Of a stretch of DNA of 64,000 nucleotides, positions 27,966 through 37,867 are shown one piece after another; position 1 is the stretch's first letter, and every line of letters begins with the position of its first letter. Under the pieces are notes generated by a model, which saw only the letters and a program-made list of their open reading frames with translations, did no database searches and was not told where the DNA came from. Source of the DNA: JAJYTL01 sp046705265 (GTDB lineage: Bacteria > Pseudomonadota > Alphaproteobacteria > Ferrovibrionales > Ferrovibrionaceae); NCBI GenBank assembly GCA_046705265.1, contig JBJKQL010000067.1, positions 1 to 64,000 on the forward strand, in the 5' to 3' direction. A program made the position numbers and the translations under genes.

Positions 27966-29346
27966 ACGACCTCTCCGCCCTCAGAGAACCATTTGATCGG
28001 CACAGAATGGATATCATCCCGAGAATACCGGACAACCTAAGGCGAAGCCGTGATCAAATCGTGGCAGAATGGATCGCCTTTCCCCCCTCATACCTCGACC
28101 AGAAAGGGCAGACCCATAGGGCGCCTACTTGAGCCGAAAGGGTTGCCCCACCAACGTTGCGGATCTTCTATCTAGGGTGGGAAGTGGTGAGAGCCGGGCA
28201 GTGCCGTTAGCTCTCGCGTGTGATGTGAGGCTCAGTCAGGCCAAAGACGTGAGAAATTCTTCGACGTTCATATTCGATCGACGCGTTAAGAGCTCGAAGG
28301 GCATCGAGCGCGCCCGACGTTCCATTGTCACTGTAGCCAAGCCCGCTGGTTGGCTTCAACTGCCAGATTGGACTTGGCACTCCATCTTGTAAAGTGCCGA
28401 CAGTCGGAGATCGTGGTCTCCTCCGAGTGTCGCTAAAACCTCGATCTCTGCCTGCGCCCCCAGGTCACTTTCTTGGCTCTACCTTCAATGAGCGGTCTGC
28501 TGGTGGATGATCAGAAAGAACTGGTCGCCGCCAATCAGAGACGAAACGCCCTTCGCGGCATGTTGACAGCATTTTCGATGGCGGGGCTCAATTCTAGCAA
28601 AAGTAGGGAGCTTCTACTGCCGTAGCGCGAAGGCTGGGCCTCATCTGAACGCTACGCGATATTCGGAGGCACGCCGCGAATCTTTCTTACCCAACACCGA
28701 TTGGCGGCCTAGCGGGCGATGTTCTCGATAGTTGAAGACTCTCGATGACTTGATACCAAGATCGTGTAGAAGATGAGCGCGAATAGGATAGCTTCGACCA
28801 GAAATTGTGTGGCAGAAATGCCTCGGAGCCAAGCGAACTAATCTCTCTACGTAGAAATCCTACCGACTATTCCCAACTGAACAGCGTGACGCCACGGAGC
28901 GATGATAGTGTGGTGGCAGATTGGGATGTACGGTTGACTATCGGGTGGCTGCCTGGGAAGGTATCTATGGTCCACGCCCGCATTTTTCTCATCATAAACG
29001 CTCCGCGCGGGCTGGGTATCCGGTTTTCTAATCGCCGTGATACCAGATGCCGCAATGAAGACGACCTCCGAACCAGCTGCGGCAGGGACATACACGGACA
29101 TAGAAGATCAGCGGTCGACCTCAGCTGGCTATCATGGCCGGATGAGGCAGTCCACCAGATGGCATGATTTATGAAGAGCTCTCAAGAGTTCTGAAGACCC
29201 GTGGCCACCGGTGGTACGATTCAAGAAGGATACGAGTCGCCGTGAACGAATCTTTATCGGATATTAACGTTACCAAGCCACGATCGTGATGTGCCCACTT
29301 CCGATTGATGACCGCTTCGTCGAACGGCTGCAGATGAGGGTGCCCC
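27966..29346. other. About 1.4 kb without a recognisable gene
   Basis: The longest gap in the window. Reading frames on both strands show no domain, no coherent pseudogene and no repeat. The final 150 bases must hold the promoter of the prkA operon; a GAGGGT ribosome site precedes prkA, but no -24/-12 or good -35/-10 element could be assigned with confidence. Confidence 0.5.
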
Positions 29347-31290
29347 ATGTTCCAGGCAAGCGTTTTTGACCTATTTTCAAGGCTTTACGACTCCCAGCAG
29401 GAAGCTGAGTTCTCATTAGAGGATTATCTGAAGTGCTGCGCCCGCGAGCCGATGGCCTACGCGACGGCTGCCGAACGGATGCTTGCGGCCATCGGCGATC
29501 CCGAGATCGTTGATACCAGCCCTGATCCGCGCCTCGGCCGGATATTTATGAATCGCACGATTCGCGTTTACCCGGCATTTGCCGATTTCTTCGGCATGGA
29601 GGAAACGATCGAACGAATCGTGAGCTATTTTCGACACTCGGCACAGGGTCTCGAAGAGCGGAAGCAGGTGCTTTACTTGCTCGGCCCGGTCGGTGGTGGC
29701 AAATCATCTCTCGCCGAGCGATTGAAGCTGCTCATGGAGAGGATGCCGATTTACATCTTGAAGGCCGGCAAGGAAATCAGCCCGGTTTTCGAGAGCCCCC
29801 TCGGTCTCTTCGATCCGGTTCGTATGGGCGACACGCTCGAGCGAGATTATCGTATCCCGAAACGCCGCTTAACCGGTCTCGCCTCGCCATGGGCGCTCAA
29901 ACGGCTGGATGAGTTTCACGGCGACATCACGAAATTTAGTGTGGTGCGCCTTCAACCCTCGCGGTTGCGCCAGATATGCATCGCGAAGACCGAGCCAGGG
30001 GACGAAAACAATCAGGATATATCGAGCCTCGTCGGCAAGGTCGACATCCGCAAGCTCGAGTTTTTTAGCCAGAACGACGCCGACGCCTATGCCTTTTCGG
30101 GCGGCCTGAACCGCACGACGCAAGGCATCATGGAATTCGTCGAGATGTTCAAGGCGCCGATCAAGATTCTTCATCCGCTGCTTACGGCGACGCAAGAAGG
30201 CAATTACATCGGCTCGGAAAACATCGGGGCGATTCCCTACCAAGGTATTATTCTCGCGCATTCGAACGAGGCGGAGTGGCAGACATTCAAAAACAACCGT
30301 AACAATGAGGCCTTTATTGACCGGATATCCGTTATCAAGGTTCCCTACTGTTTGCGTGCGACGGAAGAGCGGCAGATTTACGAAAAGCTCCTCACCAATA
30401 GCGAGCTTGCAGCGGCTCCTTGTGCTCCGGGAACTCTCGACATGCTTGCTCGGTTCTGCGTGTTGTCGCGCCTGAAACCGCATGAAAATTCTAATCTCTA
30501 TTCGAAAATGCGGGCCTATGATGGCGAGAGCCTCAAGGATAGCGACCCTCGGGCCAAGACGGTGCAGGAATATCGGGATGCAGCGGGTGTCGACGAGGGC
30601 ATGCAGGGGTTATCGACTCGCTTCGCATTCAAAGTCTTATCCAGCACCTTCAATTACGACACGCACGAGGTCTCGGCCGACCCCGTGCATCTCATGTATG
30701 TGTTGGAGAATGCGATCCGGCGTGAGCAATTTCCTGAAGACAACGAGAAGACGCTTCTGGCCTTCATCAAGGCTGAACTTGCGCCGCGGTACGCCGAGTT
30801 CATTGGTAACGAGATACAGAAGGCATACCTCGAATCGTATGGCGACTATGGCCAGAACCTGTTCGACCGTTATGTGGCCTACGCCGACGCCTGGATCGAA
30901 GATCAGGATTACAAGGACCCGGACACGGGACAGCTTATGGATCGTGAGCTGTTAAACCAAGAGCTCTCAAAAATCGAAAAGCCGGCGGGGATTGCCAATC
31001 CCAAGGACTTTCGCAACGAGGTAGTGAAGTTTGCGCTTCGAGCGCGGGCCGCGCATGGTGGCCGGAATCCATCATGGACGTCCTACGAGAAGCTGCGCGA
31101 GGTTATCGAGAAGCGCATGTTTTCTCAGGTCGAAGAGTTATTGCCGGTAATCAGCTTTGGCTCGAAGAAAGACAGCGATACGGAAAAGAAACATCAGGAC
31201 TTTCTCGATCGAATGGTGTCGCGCGGCTACACACAGCGGCAGGTGCGCCGCCTAGTCGAGTGGTATATGCGCGTCAATAAGGCTGGCTAG
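29347..31290 (+). CDS. prkA: PrkA-family serine protein kinase (YeaG-like)
   Basis: A 647-residue PrkA protein, the usual length. The AAA-like ATPase part has Walker A GPVGGGKSS at residues 113-121; the C-terminal third carries the kinase-like domain (FNYDTHEVSADPVHLMYVLE and the KPAGIANPKDFRNEVVKFAL stretch). In E. coli YeaG is a stress and nitrogen-starvation kinase made together with YeaH. A strong context supports the call: yeaH and spoVR homologues follow at 30 bases and 1 base, the standard order in proteobacteria. Confidence 0.96.
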   Translation: MFQASVFDLFSRLYDSQQEAEFSLEDYLKCCAREPMAYATAAERMLAAIGDPEIVDTSPDPRLGRIFMNRTIRVYPAFADFFGMEETIERIVSYFRHSAQGLEERKQVLYLLGPVGGGKSSLAERLKLLMERMPIYILKAGKEISPVFESPLGLFDPVRMGDTLERDYRIPKRRLTGLASPWALKRLDEFHGDITKFSVVRLQPSRLRQICIAKTEPGDENNQDISSLVGKVDIRKLEFFSQNDADAYAFSGGLNRTTQGIMEFVEMFKAPIKILHPLLTATQEGNYIGSENIGAIPYQGIILAHSNEAEWQTFKNNRNNEAFIDRISVIKVPYCLRATEERQIYEKLLTNSELAAAPCAPGTLDMLARFCVLSRLKPHENSNLYSKMRAYDGESLKDSDPRAKTVQEYRDAAGVDEGMQGLSTRFAFKVLSSTFNYDTHEVSADPVHLMYVLENAIRREQFPEDNEKTLLAFIKAELAPRYAEFIGNEIQKAYLESYGDYGQNLFDRYVAYADAWIEDQDYKDPDTGQLMDRELLNQELSKIEKPAGIANPKDFRNEVVKFALRARAAHGGRNPSWTSYEKLREVIEKRMFSQVEELLPVISFGSKKDSDTEKKHQDFLDRMVSRGYTQRQVRRLVEWYMRVNKAG

Positions 31291-31320
31291 CGTCCGCGGA
31301 AAGAGAAAGCTCGTCACCCG

Positions 31321-32610
31321 ATGAACATTATTGACCGCCGGTCCAATCCAAAGGGTAAAAGTCTTGCCAACCGGCAGCGTTTCATCAAACGGGCGCGAGC
31401 CGAGATGAGGAAGGCGCTGAAGGATGCGTTGAAGCAGCGCAAGCTCGGCGAGAACGAAAACGGTGAAAAGATATCGATTCCGAGCCAAGGGATTGCCGAG
31501 CCAATGTTTCGGCACGCAACCCGTGGTGGCAAACGGGAGTATGTGGCTCCCGGCAACAAGAAATATGTGGTCGGCGACAAGATCGAGCGGCCAAGCAGCG
31601 ATGAAAATGGCGGCCGAGGCGGCAGCCCAGAAGACGATGGCGAGAGCGATGCCTTCGAATTCGCACTTTCAAAAGACGAATTTCTTGACCTACTGTTTGA
31701 GGATCTCGCTCTGCCTGATCTGATAAAGACGCGCCTCAAAGAGATGGAAGCGACGCAGCCCTCTCGTGCCGGATTTTCGGTAACTGGTGCGCCGACGGCC
31801 ATCAATTTGGTGCGCACGATGCGCAACAGCTTTGCGCGGCGCCTCTCCCTGCATCGCCCGACATTATCGCAGATAGAGAATCTGGAGCATCAGGTCACCG
31901 CGGCCCTCGCCGAAAACGATGCCGTGACGGCCGAACGGTGCGGCCTCGATCTTGAAATGGCGCGGCGCCGCACCCGAAGCGTTGCCTATATCGATCCAAT
32001 CGACGTGCGGTACAATAGATTCGAAAATGTGCCTCGGCCGACCACCCGGGCAGTCATGTTTTGTTTGATGGACGTGTCCGGGTCGATGACCGAGGCTATG
32101 AAGGATTTGGCCAAGCGGTTCTTTCTCCTGCTGCACGTGTTCTTGACCCGTCGCTATGAGCGTGTCGACATCATTTTCATTCGCCACACAAGCAACGCAC
32201 AGGAAGTCGACGAGGATACGTTCTTTCACAGCCGGGAAACCGGTGGCACCATTGTCTCGACTGCGCTTGAGGAAATGCTTCGAGTGGTGCGGGAGCGCTA
32301 CAATCCGGACGACTGGAACATCTATGGAGCGCAGGCTTCCGACGGCGACAATTACGCCGAAGACAACGAGCGCTGCAGTGATCTTCTTGGCCATGCCATT
32401 CTGCCGTTGACGCAGTACTTTGCCTATATCGAGGTTGGCCTTGACGCGACGCTGCAGCACGGCCTGTCACCGTCGCCTACGGACCTCTGGCGCGCTTATA
32501 GCCGTGTGTCCGAGCAACACGAAAATTTGGCCATGCGAAAAGTCGCCGATAAAACACAAATATTTCCGGTTTTTCATGACCTTTTCGCCAAGCAGCGGGA
32601 GCTGGCATGA
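31321..32610 (+). CDS. yeaH: YeaH/YhbH family protein (DUF444)
   Basis: A 429-residue DUF444 protein. The basic N-terminus (DRRSNPKGKSLANRQRFIKR) is diagnostic. The C-terminal half is a von Willebrand A-like fold whose metal-site motif DVSGS is near residue 250 (MFCLMDVSGSMTEAMKDLAK). A Gly/Asp-rich linker near residue 95-112 is normal for the family. It works with the PrkA kinase in stress adaptation; its molecular role is not settled. It lies between prkA and spoVR in one operon. Confidence 0.95.
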   Translation: MNIIDRRSNPKGKSLANRQRFIKRARAEMRKALKDALKQRKLGENENGEKISIPSQGIAEPMFRHATRGGKREYVAPGNKKYVVGDKIERPSSDENGGRGGSPEDDGESDAFEFALSKDEFLDLLFEDLALPDLIKTRLKEMEATQPSRAGFSVTGAPTAINLVRTMRNSFARRLSLHRPTLSQIENLEHQVTAALAENDAVTAERCGLDLEMARRRTRSVAYIDPIDVRYNRFENVPRPTTRAVMFCLMDVSGSMTEAMKDLAKRFFLLLHVFLTRRYERVDIIFIRHTSNAQEVDEDTFFHSRETGGTIVSTALEEMLRVVRERYNPDDWNIYGAQASDGDNYAEDNERCSDLLGHAILPLTQYFAYIEVGLDATLQHGLSPSPTDLWRAYSRVSEQHENLAMRKVADKTQIFPVFHDLFAKQRELA

Positions 32611-32611
32611 C

Positions 32612-34162
32612 ATGACGGAAGTCGGCGCGACGACATCGAGCCACTTTCTTTTCGAAGGTCCGGAATGGGATTTCCAAAAGCTGCGCCGCACCTATGACGC
32701 GATCGAGGAAATTGCCCTTGGGGAGTTCGGGCTCGACGTCTATCCCAATCAGATCGAGGTGATCACCTCCGAACAAATGCTCGACGCCTATGCTTCGATC
32801 GGCCTGCCGCTGATGTATCGGCACTGGAGCTTTGGCAAGCGTTTCGCTGCCGAGGAGGCGCTCTATCGTCGGGGACTTCAGGGGCTTGCTTACGAGATTG
32901 TTATCAATTCCAGTCCCTGCATCAGTTACATCATGGAGGAAAACTCTATGACGATGCAGGCATTGGTAATGGCGCATGCAGCTTTCGGTCACAATCACTT
33001 CTTCAAGAACAATTACCTGTTTCGTCAGTGGACCGACGCGACTGGGATATTGGATTATTTGACATTCGCGCGCGACTTCGTTGCACATGCCGAGGAGAGG
33101 CATGGAACTGATGCAGTCGAGCGGGTATTGGATGCGGCCCACGCCTTAATGAATCATGGCGTTCACCGTTATGCGCGCCCGCCGAAACTTAACCTTGCTG
33201 AGGAGCGGAAGCGGGAAGAGGAGCGACGCCGGTACTTTGAAGCTAACTACGACGACATATGGCGTACCACGCAGTTCGCCGGAACCGCGGAAGAGGGCAG
33301 GAGCGATAGCGAGGCCGAGCAAGCCCGGATGCGCGAGACGCTTAGTTTGCCGGAGGAGAACATTCTGTATTTCATCGAGAAGCGCGCACCGCGGCTCGAG
33401 CCATGGCAGCGCGAGCTTGTGCGCATCGTCCGTCATATTTCACAATATTTTTATCCGCAGAAGCAGACGCGCCTGATGAACGAAGGGTGCGCGAGCTTTG
33501 TGCATTATGAGATCATGACGCGGCTTCATGAAAGAGGGTTAATCAGCGATGGCTGTTTCCTCGAAGCATTGCATTCCCATACCGGCGTGATTCTTCAGGC
33601 AGGTTTCGACGATCGGCGCTACCATGGGATCAATCCCTATGCGCTCGGGTTCGCGATGATGCGCGACATCAAGCGGATCTGCCTTGAGCCTGAACCCGAA
33701 GATCGGGAATGGTTTCCTGAGATCGCCGGTAATGATGATCCCTATGGAACGTTGCGTCAGGCCTGGGCCAATTACCGCGATGAAAGTTTCATTTTGCAGT
33801 ATCTTAGTCCGCGCGTTATTCGGGATTTTCGTTTATTCAGCGTGATAGATGACGAGGAGGCGGAAGCACTTGAAGTCCAAGCCATTCATGACGAACGTGG
33901 TTATCGCGAGATCAGGGGTGCATTGGCGCGCCGTTATGATTTGGCACGACTTGAACCGGACATTCAGATTTGCGACGTAGATCTTGCCGGTGATCGCTGT
34001 TTGGTGCTCAGCCATGCGGTTCACGACGGTATTCTCCTTCACGAACGAAGCGCCGAGGCTGTCCTCCGGCATTTAGGAGAGCTGTGGCGTTATGGCGTCC
34101 GTCTAGAGGAAGTCGACGCCGCGAGCAATGATACGCTGCAGGTTCATTCCGTTCCCGCATAG
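32612..34162 (+). CDS. spoVR: SpoVR family protein (YcgB-like)
   Basis: A 516-residue protein. Conserved stretches are GLDVYPNQIEVITSEQMLDA, MYRHWSFGKRF, MAHAAFGHNHFFKNNY with invariant histidines, and FMNEGCASFVHY-type MNEGCASFVHYEIMTRLHE. SpoVR was named for cortex synthesis in Bacillus, but in proteobacteria it belongs to this non-sporulation stress operon. I place the start at 32612, one base after the yeaH stop, where a GGGAG site lies upstream; the frame is open further upstream inside yeaH but codes nothing SpoVR-like there. Confidence 0.94.
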   Translation: MTEVGATTSSHFLFEGPEWDFQKLRRTYDAIEEIALGEFGLDVYPNQIEVITSEQMLDAYASIGLPLMYRHWSFGKRFAAEEALYRRGLQGLAYEIVINSSPCISYIMEENSMTMQALVMAHAAFGHNHFFKNNYLFRQWTDATGILDYLTFARDFVAHAEERHGTDAVERVLDAAHALMNHGVHRYARPPKLNLAEERKREEERRRYFEANYDDIWRTTQFAGTAEEGRSDSEAEQARMRETLSLPEENILYFIEKRAPRLEPWQRELVRIVRHISQYFYPQKQTRLMNEGCASFVHYEIMTRLHERGLISDGCFLEALHSHTGVILQAGFDDRRYHGINPYALGFAMMRDIKRICLEPEPEDREWFPEIAGNDDPYGTLRQAWANYRDESFILQYLSPRVIRDFRLFSVIDDEEAEALEVQAIHDERGYREIRGALARRYDLARLEPDIQICDVDLAGDRCLVLSHAVHDGILLHERSAEAVLRHLGELWRYGVRLEEVDAASNDTLQVHSVPA

Positions 34163-34200
34163 TAGAGCGCTCGCTCGTTGAGACCAGTGCGGTGCCGTCC

Positions 34201-34218
34201 AGGCGGCGTCATCCGCCT
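34201..34218 (+). terminator. Weak stem-loop after the prkA operon
   Basis: AGGCGG-CGTCAT-CCGCCT forms a perfect 6-bp stem with a 6-base loop, 39 bases after the spoVR stop. There is no run of T after it, so it may only slow polymerase or stabilise the RNA end. Convergent transcription from the gamma-glutamyltransferase gene ends 127 bases further on. Confidence 0.3.
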
Positions 34219-34344
34219 GAAGGAGAGAATTCGGCTCGTCCCGTTTAATGGGAGAGGGTAGCCGAGGACCCTTTAAGATGGGCTCTTAGTTCGTTGGACG
34301 GGGGACGAGGCGATCGCCTTGTCTGTGAAGGAGCAAGGTGCCCC

Positions 34345-36156
34345 CTAATATCCGATCGCCGCGCCGGCTGGCCGGCGGTCGTCGTTTGCGCCGTAAATGA
34401 GCCCGGGCTGCAACGCCGTACCATGGGTTGAATCGTTTCCTGAGGAGGCTAAGCGCGACGCGCCCGTCGAGGGCGGCGCAACCTCGATCATTTCAGTTGC
34501 GCCCCAGGGACGCTGCTGCTTCAGACTATACCCCATCTTGCGTAAGAGCCTTGCCGTGTCGGGAGAAAGCGCATAAGGCTCGACGTAGACGACATCGGGC
34601 AACCATTGTTGATGGAAGCGCGGCGCATCCACAGCGGCTCGAGGGTCCATGCCATAATCGATGACGTTCATCAGCGTCTCGAGCGTGATCGTGATGATTC
34701 GGGATCCGCCAGGAGAACCAAGAACGAGAAACACGTCGCCATTCCTTCTGGTTACGACCGTCGGAGCCATCGACGAAAGTGGTTGTTTGCCTGGCGCGAC
34801 AGCATTCGCGACACCCTGTATCAGCCCGTAGGCGTTCGGCACGCCAGGCTTGGCAGTGAAGTCGTCCATTTCATCGTTGAGTAGAACGCCGGTGCCAGGT
34901 GCCATCTCGATCGCCCCAAAATAGCCATTTAGCGTATAGGTCATCGAGACGGCGTTTCCTTCGTTGTCGATCACCGATATCTGGGTCGTCTGGCGACGCT
35001 CCGACGGCGCTGCCGCCGCGTGTAACGTACGCGAGGGTGTTGCCCGGTTCGGTAGTATCGTTGCGCGGATGGCGGCAGCGTGCTTCGACGACAGGAGCCA
35101 TCGCAGCGGATTATGCACGAAGCGTGGATCGCCGAGATAAGTATTTCTATCTAGGTAGGCGTGCCGCATGGCCTCGACCATCAGATGCACGGACGCTGCC
35201 GAGTGAAATCCGAGCGCCGTCATGTCGTAACCGCTGAGGACGTTAAGTATCTCGCACATGGTCGTTCCCCCCGAGGAAGGGGGTGGCGTGGAGACAATGG
35301 TATAGCCTCGATACGTGCAGGTAAGAGGCCGGCCCTCGGTAACGCGATAATCGGCGAAGTCTTGCGCCGTGAGGATGCCCCCACCTTTGGCGGAAGCGGC
35401 TGCGATTTTCTTGGCAATGAGGCCATCATAAAAGGCGCGCGGGCCTTGCCGCTCGATCGCCTCAAGCGTATTGGCGAGGTCGGTTTGCACCAGTCGATCA
35501 CCGACCCTGAGCGGCGTTCCGTCGGGGCGGAGAAAGATTTTCGCGATGATCGGATTGCTGCGAAACTTCCGCACTCCATAGTCAAGGATGTTAACGTCTG
35601 CCTTAGTTAGGCGGAATCCTTTGCGGGCCAGCCTGATGGCGGGGGCCATGACCTCTGCGCGCGTCAACCGGCCGTACTCCTTAAGCGCCGTATTGAGGCC
35701 CATTACCGTTCCCGGGACCGCTATGGCCTTGTAGCCACGCCAGCTTTCTCCGCGAATCACTTGGCCTTGCGCATTCTGAAACATCGTAGCGGTCGCCGCT
35801 GCGGGCGCTGTTTCTCGAAAATTGATGAACGTGTTGCGTCCATTGGCGAGGTGGATGACCATAAACCCGCCTCCGCCGATATTGCCGCAGCATGGATTGA
35901 CCACGGCCTCCGCATATCCCATCGCGACAGCGGCATCAATGGCGTTACCGCCTTCCTTGAGGATGCGAATGCCAATCTCGGAGGCGAGGCGTTGCGCGCT
36001 GACCACCATGCCGTGCTTCCCGACCGCTGGCGGGGGGAATGCCGCCTCCACATGGCTAAGCGGGGCCACGGCCATGGCCAAGGCCATCACCGCGATCGTT
36101 TGTACCGAGCGCCGCACCATCGGCTTTTCTCGGAAGCGCAGTATCCGGTAGGGCAT
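34345..36156 (-). CDS. ggt: Gamma-glutamyltransferase
   Basis: A 603-residue Ntn hydrolase that cleaves gamma-glutamyl bonds of glutathione and related peptides in the periplasm. A signal peptide follows the second methionine (VRRSVQTIAVMALAMAVAPL, cut near SHVEA). Autocleavage at RRQTTQISVIDNEG frees Thr390 as nucleophile. VVNPCCGNIGGGGFMVIHL and FRETAP bind the glutamyl group. Both ATGs (first, or the one 12 codons later) are possible starts. It is divergent from the hydroxyacid dehydrogenase gene. Confidence 0.95.
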   Translation of the reverse strand: MPYRILRFREKPMVRRSVQTIAVMALAMAVAPLSHVEAAFPPPAVGKHGMVVSAQRLASEIGIRILKEGGNAIDAAVAMGYAEAVVNPCCGNIGGGGFMVIHLANGRNTFINFRETAPAAATATMFQNAQGQVIRGESWRGYKAIAVPGTVMGLNTALKEYGRLTRAEVMAPAIRLARKGFRLTKADVNILDYGVRKFRSNPIIAKIFLRPDGTPLRVGDRLVQTDLANTLEAIERQGPRAFYDGLIAKKIAAASAKGGGILTAQDFADYRVTEGRPLTCTYRGYTIVSTPPPSSGGTTMCEILNVLSGYDMTALGFHSAASVHLMVEAMRHAYLDRNTYLGDPRFVHNPLRWLLSSKHAAAIRATILPNRATPSRTLHAAAAPSERRQTTQISVIDNEGNAVSMTYTLNGYFGAIEMAPGTGVLLNDEMDDFTAKPGVPNAYGLIQGVANAVAPGKQPLSSMAPTVVTRRNGDVFLVLGSPGGSRIITITLETLMNVIDYGMDPRAAVDAPRFHQQWLPDVVYVEPYALSPDTARLLRKMGYSLKQQRPWGATEMIEVAPPSTGASRLASSGNDSTHGTALQPGLIYGANDDRRPAGAAIGY

Positions 36157-36438
36157 GCTTCACACGTCCTTGTCGCCAGTGACAGATCAGGCATCCGCAG
36201 CGCGGAGAGTCATTGCAAATGCTGGCTCTGTCTACACGACGGAAATCCCTGACACCGGCGGACTGTAATCTGATGCAATGAGATTTTTCAATGTCTACCG
36301 AGGGGGCTAAGATCGAGGCGGATTTAGGATCGCTGGCGCGAATGGCAGATGGATGTCATATTTCATGGCGGAAACGCGCTTTGTGGATGCCGGAAGAATG
36401 ATGACGGCGGATTTTCCGTTGCCAGGAAGGGGGCGGCC

Positions 36439-37593
36439 GTGTCTGACAAATTGCCGAAGTTTCGTATTGCCTATTACTCCCACCCCTCACACCCAGCGTT
36501 CCTCGACGCGATTGGCCAGGATCCCGCCTTGGAGTTGGTCAGAATAACCCCGGGGCTGCCAGAAGACGCCGCAATCAAAATACTTACGTCCTGCCAGGGA
36601 TATTTCGTACGGGCAGCACGCGATGAATTGCCGCGAGCACTCCATCTTACTGCCGATCTGATCGCGAGGCTGCCTCGTCTTCTTGTCGCCGTCAGTTATG
36701 GCGCTGGCTATGACACCATCGACCCAATCGCCTGTGAGGCGGCAGGCATACTTGTTGTCAATCAGGCGGGCGGCAATGCTAAAGCGGTTGCCGAGCACGC
36801 CGTTGGTATGATGCTTGCCTTGCTCAGAAACATTCCGGCTGCGGACACTGCCCTACGGATGGGAAGTGTTCGACGTCGTGAAGACTACCTCGGCCGCGAA
36901 CTTCACGGTCGCACGGTCGGGATCGTCGGCCTTGGGCATACGGGTGGGGCTGTGTCGCGGATTCTAGCAATGGCGTTTGAATGCAATGTTCTCGCGGTGG
37001 ATCCCTATGTCGACGCGGCGACATGCCTTGCCCGCGGTGCGTCGAAGATCGAACTGTCCGAGCTTTTGGCCGAAAGCGAGATCGTGAGCCTCCATTGCCC
37101 TTTGACATCTGACACACGAGGTTTGTTCGGTGGCCGCGCTTTTGCGCAGATGCGCGCCGGAGCAATCTTCATTACAACGGCACGCGGCGGCGTGCATGAT
37201 GAGGATGCCCTCTACGAGGCGCTGCGAGAAGGACACCTCGCTGGCGCCGGCCTGGATGTATGGGGGACGGAGCCCCCGCATGCGGCTCATCCGCTACTTC
37301 AGCTGCCAAACGTCATTGCCACGCCCCATATTGCGGGTGTGACCGCAGAAAGCAGAGAGCGTGTGGCCAGGATGGCCGCGGCGGCATTTTCAGAATGTGC
37401 GGCTGGGAATCTGCCGCCTCGGATCGTGAATCCCGACGTTATAGAACGGTATACGGCACGCCGCGCAGAAAATGCGGGCGCCAATTCAGTGAGGTCGGGG
37501 CCGGCAGGCGATGACTTTCATGGAATCGGCCTAAAAAGAAGCCGAACAATTGGGCACAGAGCAGTTCCTTCGGTACTTCCGCCAGAGCGATGA
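36439..37593 (+). CDS. D-2-hydroxyacid dehydrogenase
   Basis: A 384-residue NAD(P)-dependent dehydrogenase of the D-isomer-specific 2-hydroxyacid family. The Rossmann motif is VGIVGLGHTGGAV, the catalytic arginine is in ITTARGG, and the catalytic histidine is in VIATPHIAGVT. Relatives include phosphoglycerate, glyoxylate and formate dehydrogenases; the substrate here is not clear. I place the start at the GTG at 36439 because AGGAAGGGGG lies just upstream; an upstream ATG in the same frame adds 30 residues that do not look like the family. The last 35 residues look unrelated. Confidence 0.9.
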   Translation: MSDKLPKFRIAYYSHPSHPAFLDAIGQDPALELVRITPGLPEDAAIKILTSCQGYFVRAARDELPRALHLTADLIARLPRLLVAVSYGAGYDTIDPIACEAAGILVVNQAGGNAKAVAEHAVGMMLALLRNIPAADTALRMGSVRRREDYLGRELHGRTVGIVGLGHTGGAVSRILAMAFECNVLAVDPYVDAATCLARGASKIELSELLAESEIVSLHCPLTSDTRGLFGGRAFAQMRAGAIFITTARGGVHDEDALYEALREGHLAGAGLDVWGTEPPHAAHPLLQLPNVIATPHIAGVTAESRERVARMAAAAFSECAAGNLPPRIVNPDVIERYTARRAENAGANSVRSGPAGDDFHGIGLKRSRTIGHRAVPSVLPPER

Positions 37594-37767
37594 GAATACC
37601 GCGAGGAAGTATTCTATGCCGCAGCGGATGGAACAAAGGAATATCCGGGAGCGTACGACGATCCGCGGAAATTCATGGTCGTCACGAAAACAGGAGAAAC
37701 TTTCCCAAGACCGATAGATACAGAAACAGTCAGATCGAAAAACGCCGCCGTTCTATGGATGGCGTTG
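37594..37767 (+). pseudogene. Protein-like fragment without a start codon
   Basis: An open frame between two stops reads like real protein: EEVFYAAADGTKEYPGAYDD, then PRKFMVVTKTGETFPRPIDT, then RSKNAAVLWMAL before a stop. It has no ATG/GTG near its beginning and starts right after the dehydrogenase gene, so it is probably the 3' end of a lost gene. I do not recognise the family. It lies antisense to nothing annotated. Confidence 0.35.
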
Positions 37768-37867
37768 TGATAGCCCGTACGCTGTCCGTAGATACTTTCC
37801 CCCTCGTAAAGGGTGTGCTTCACGTCAGCGAAAAGTGTGCGGGCTGCCGGTCGGCAGACCGGCTTGA

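Noticed and set aside
29180..29346. Sigma-54 promoter for the prkA operon
   Set aside because: Expected from the nitrogen-stress role in E. coli, but no GG-N10-GC core of the -24/-12 type could be recognised.
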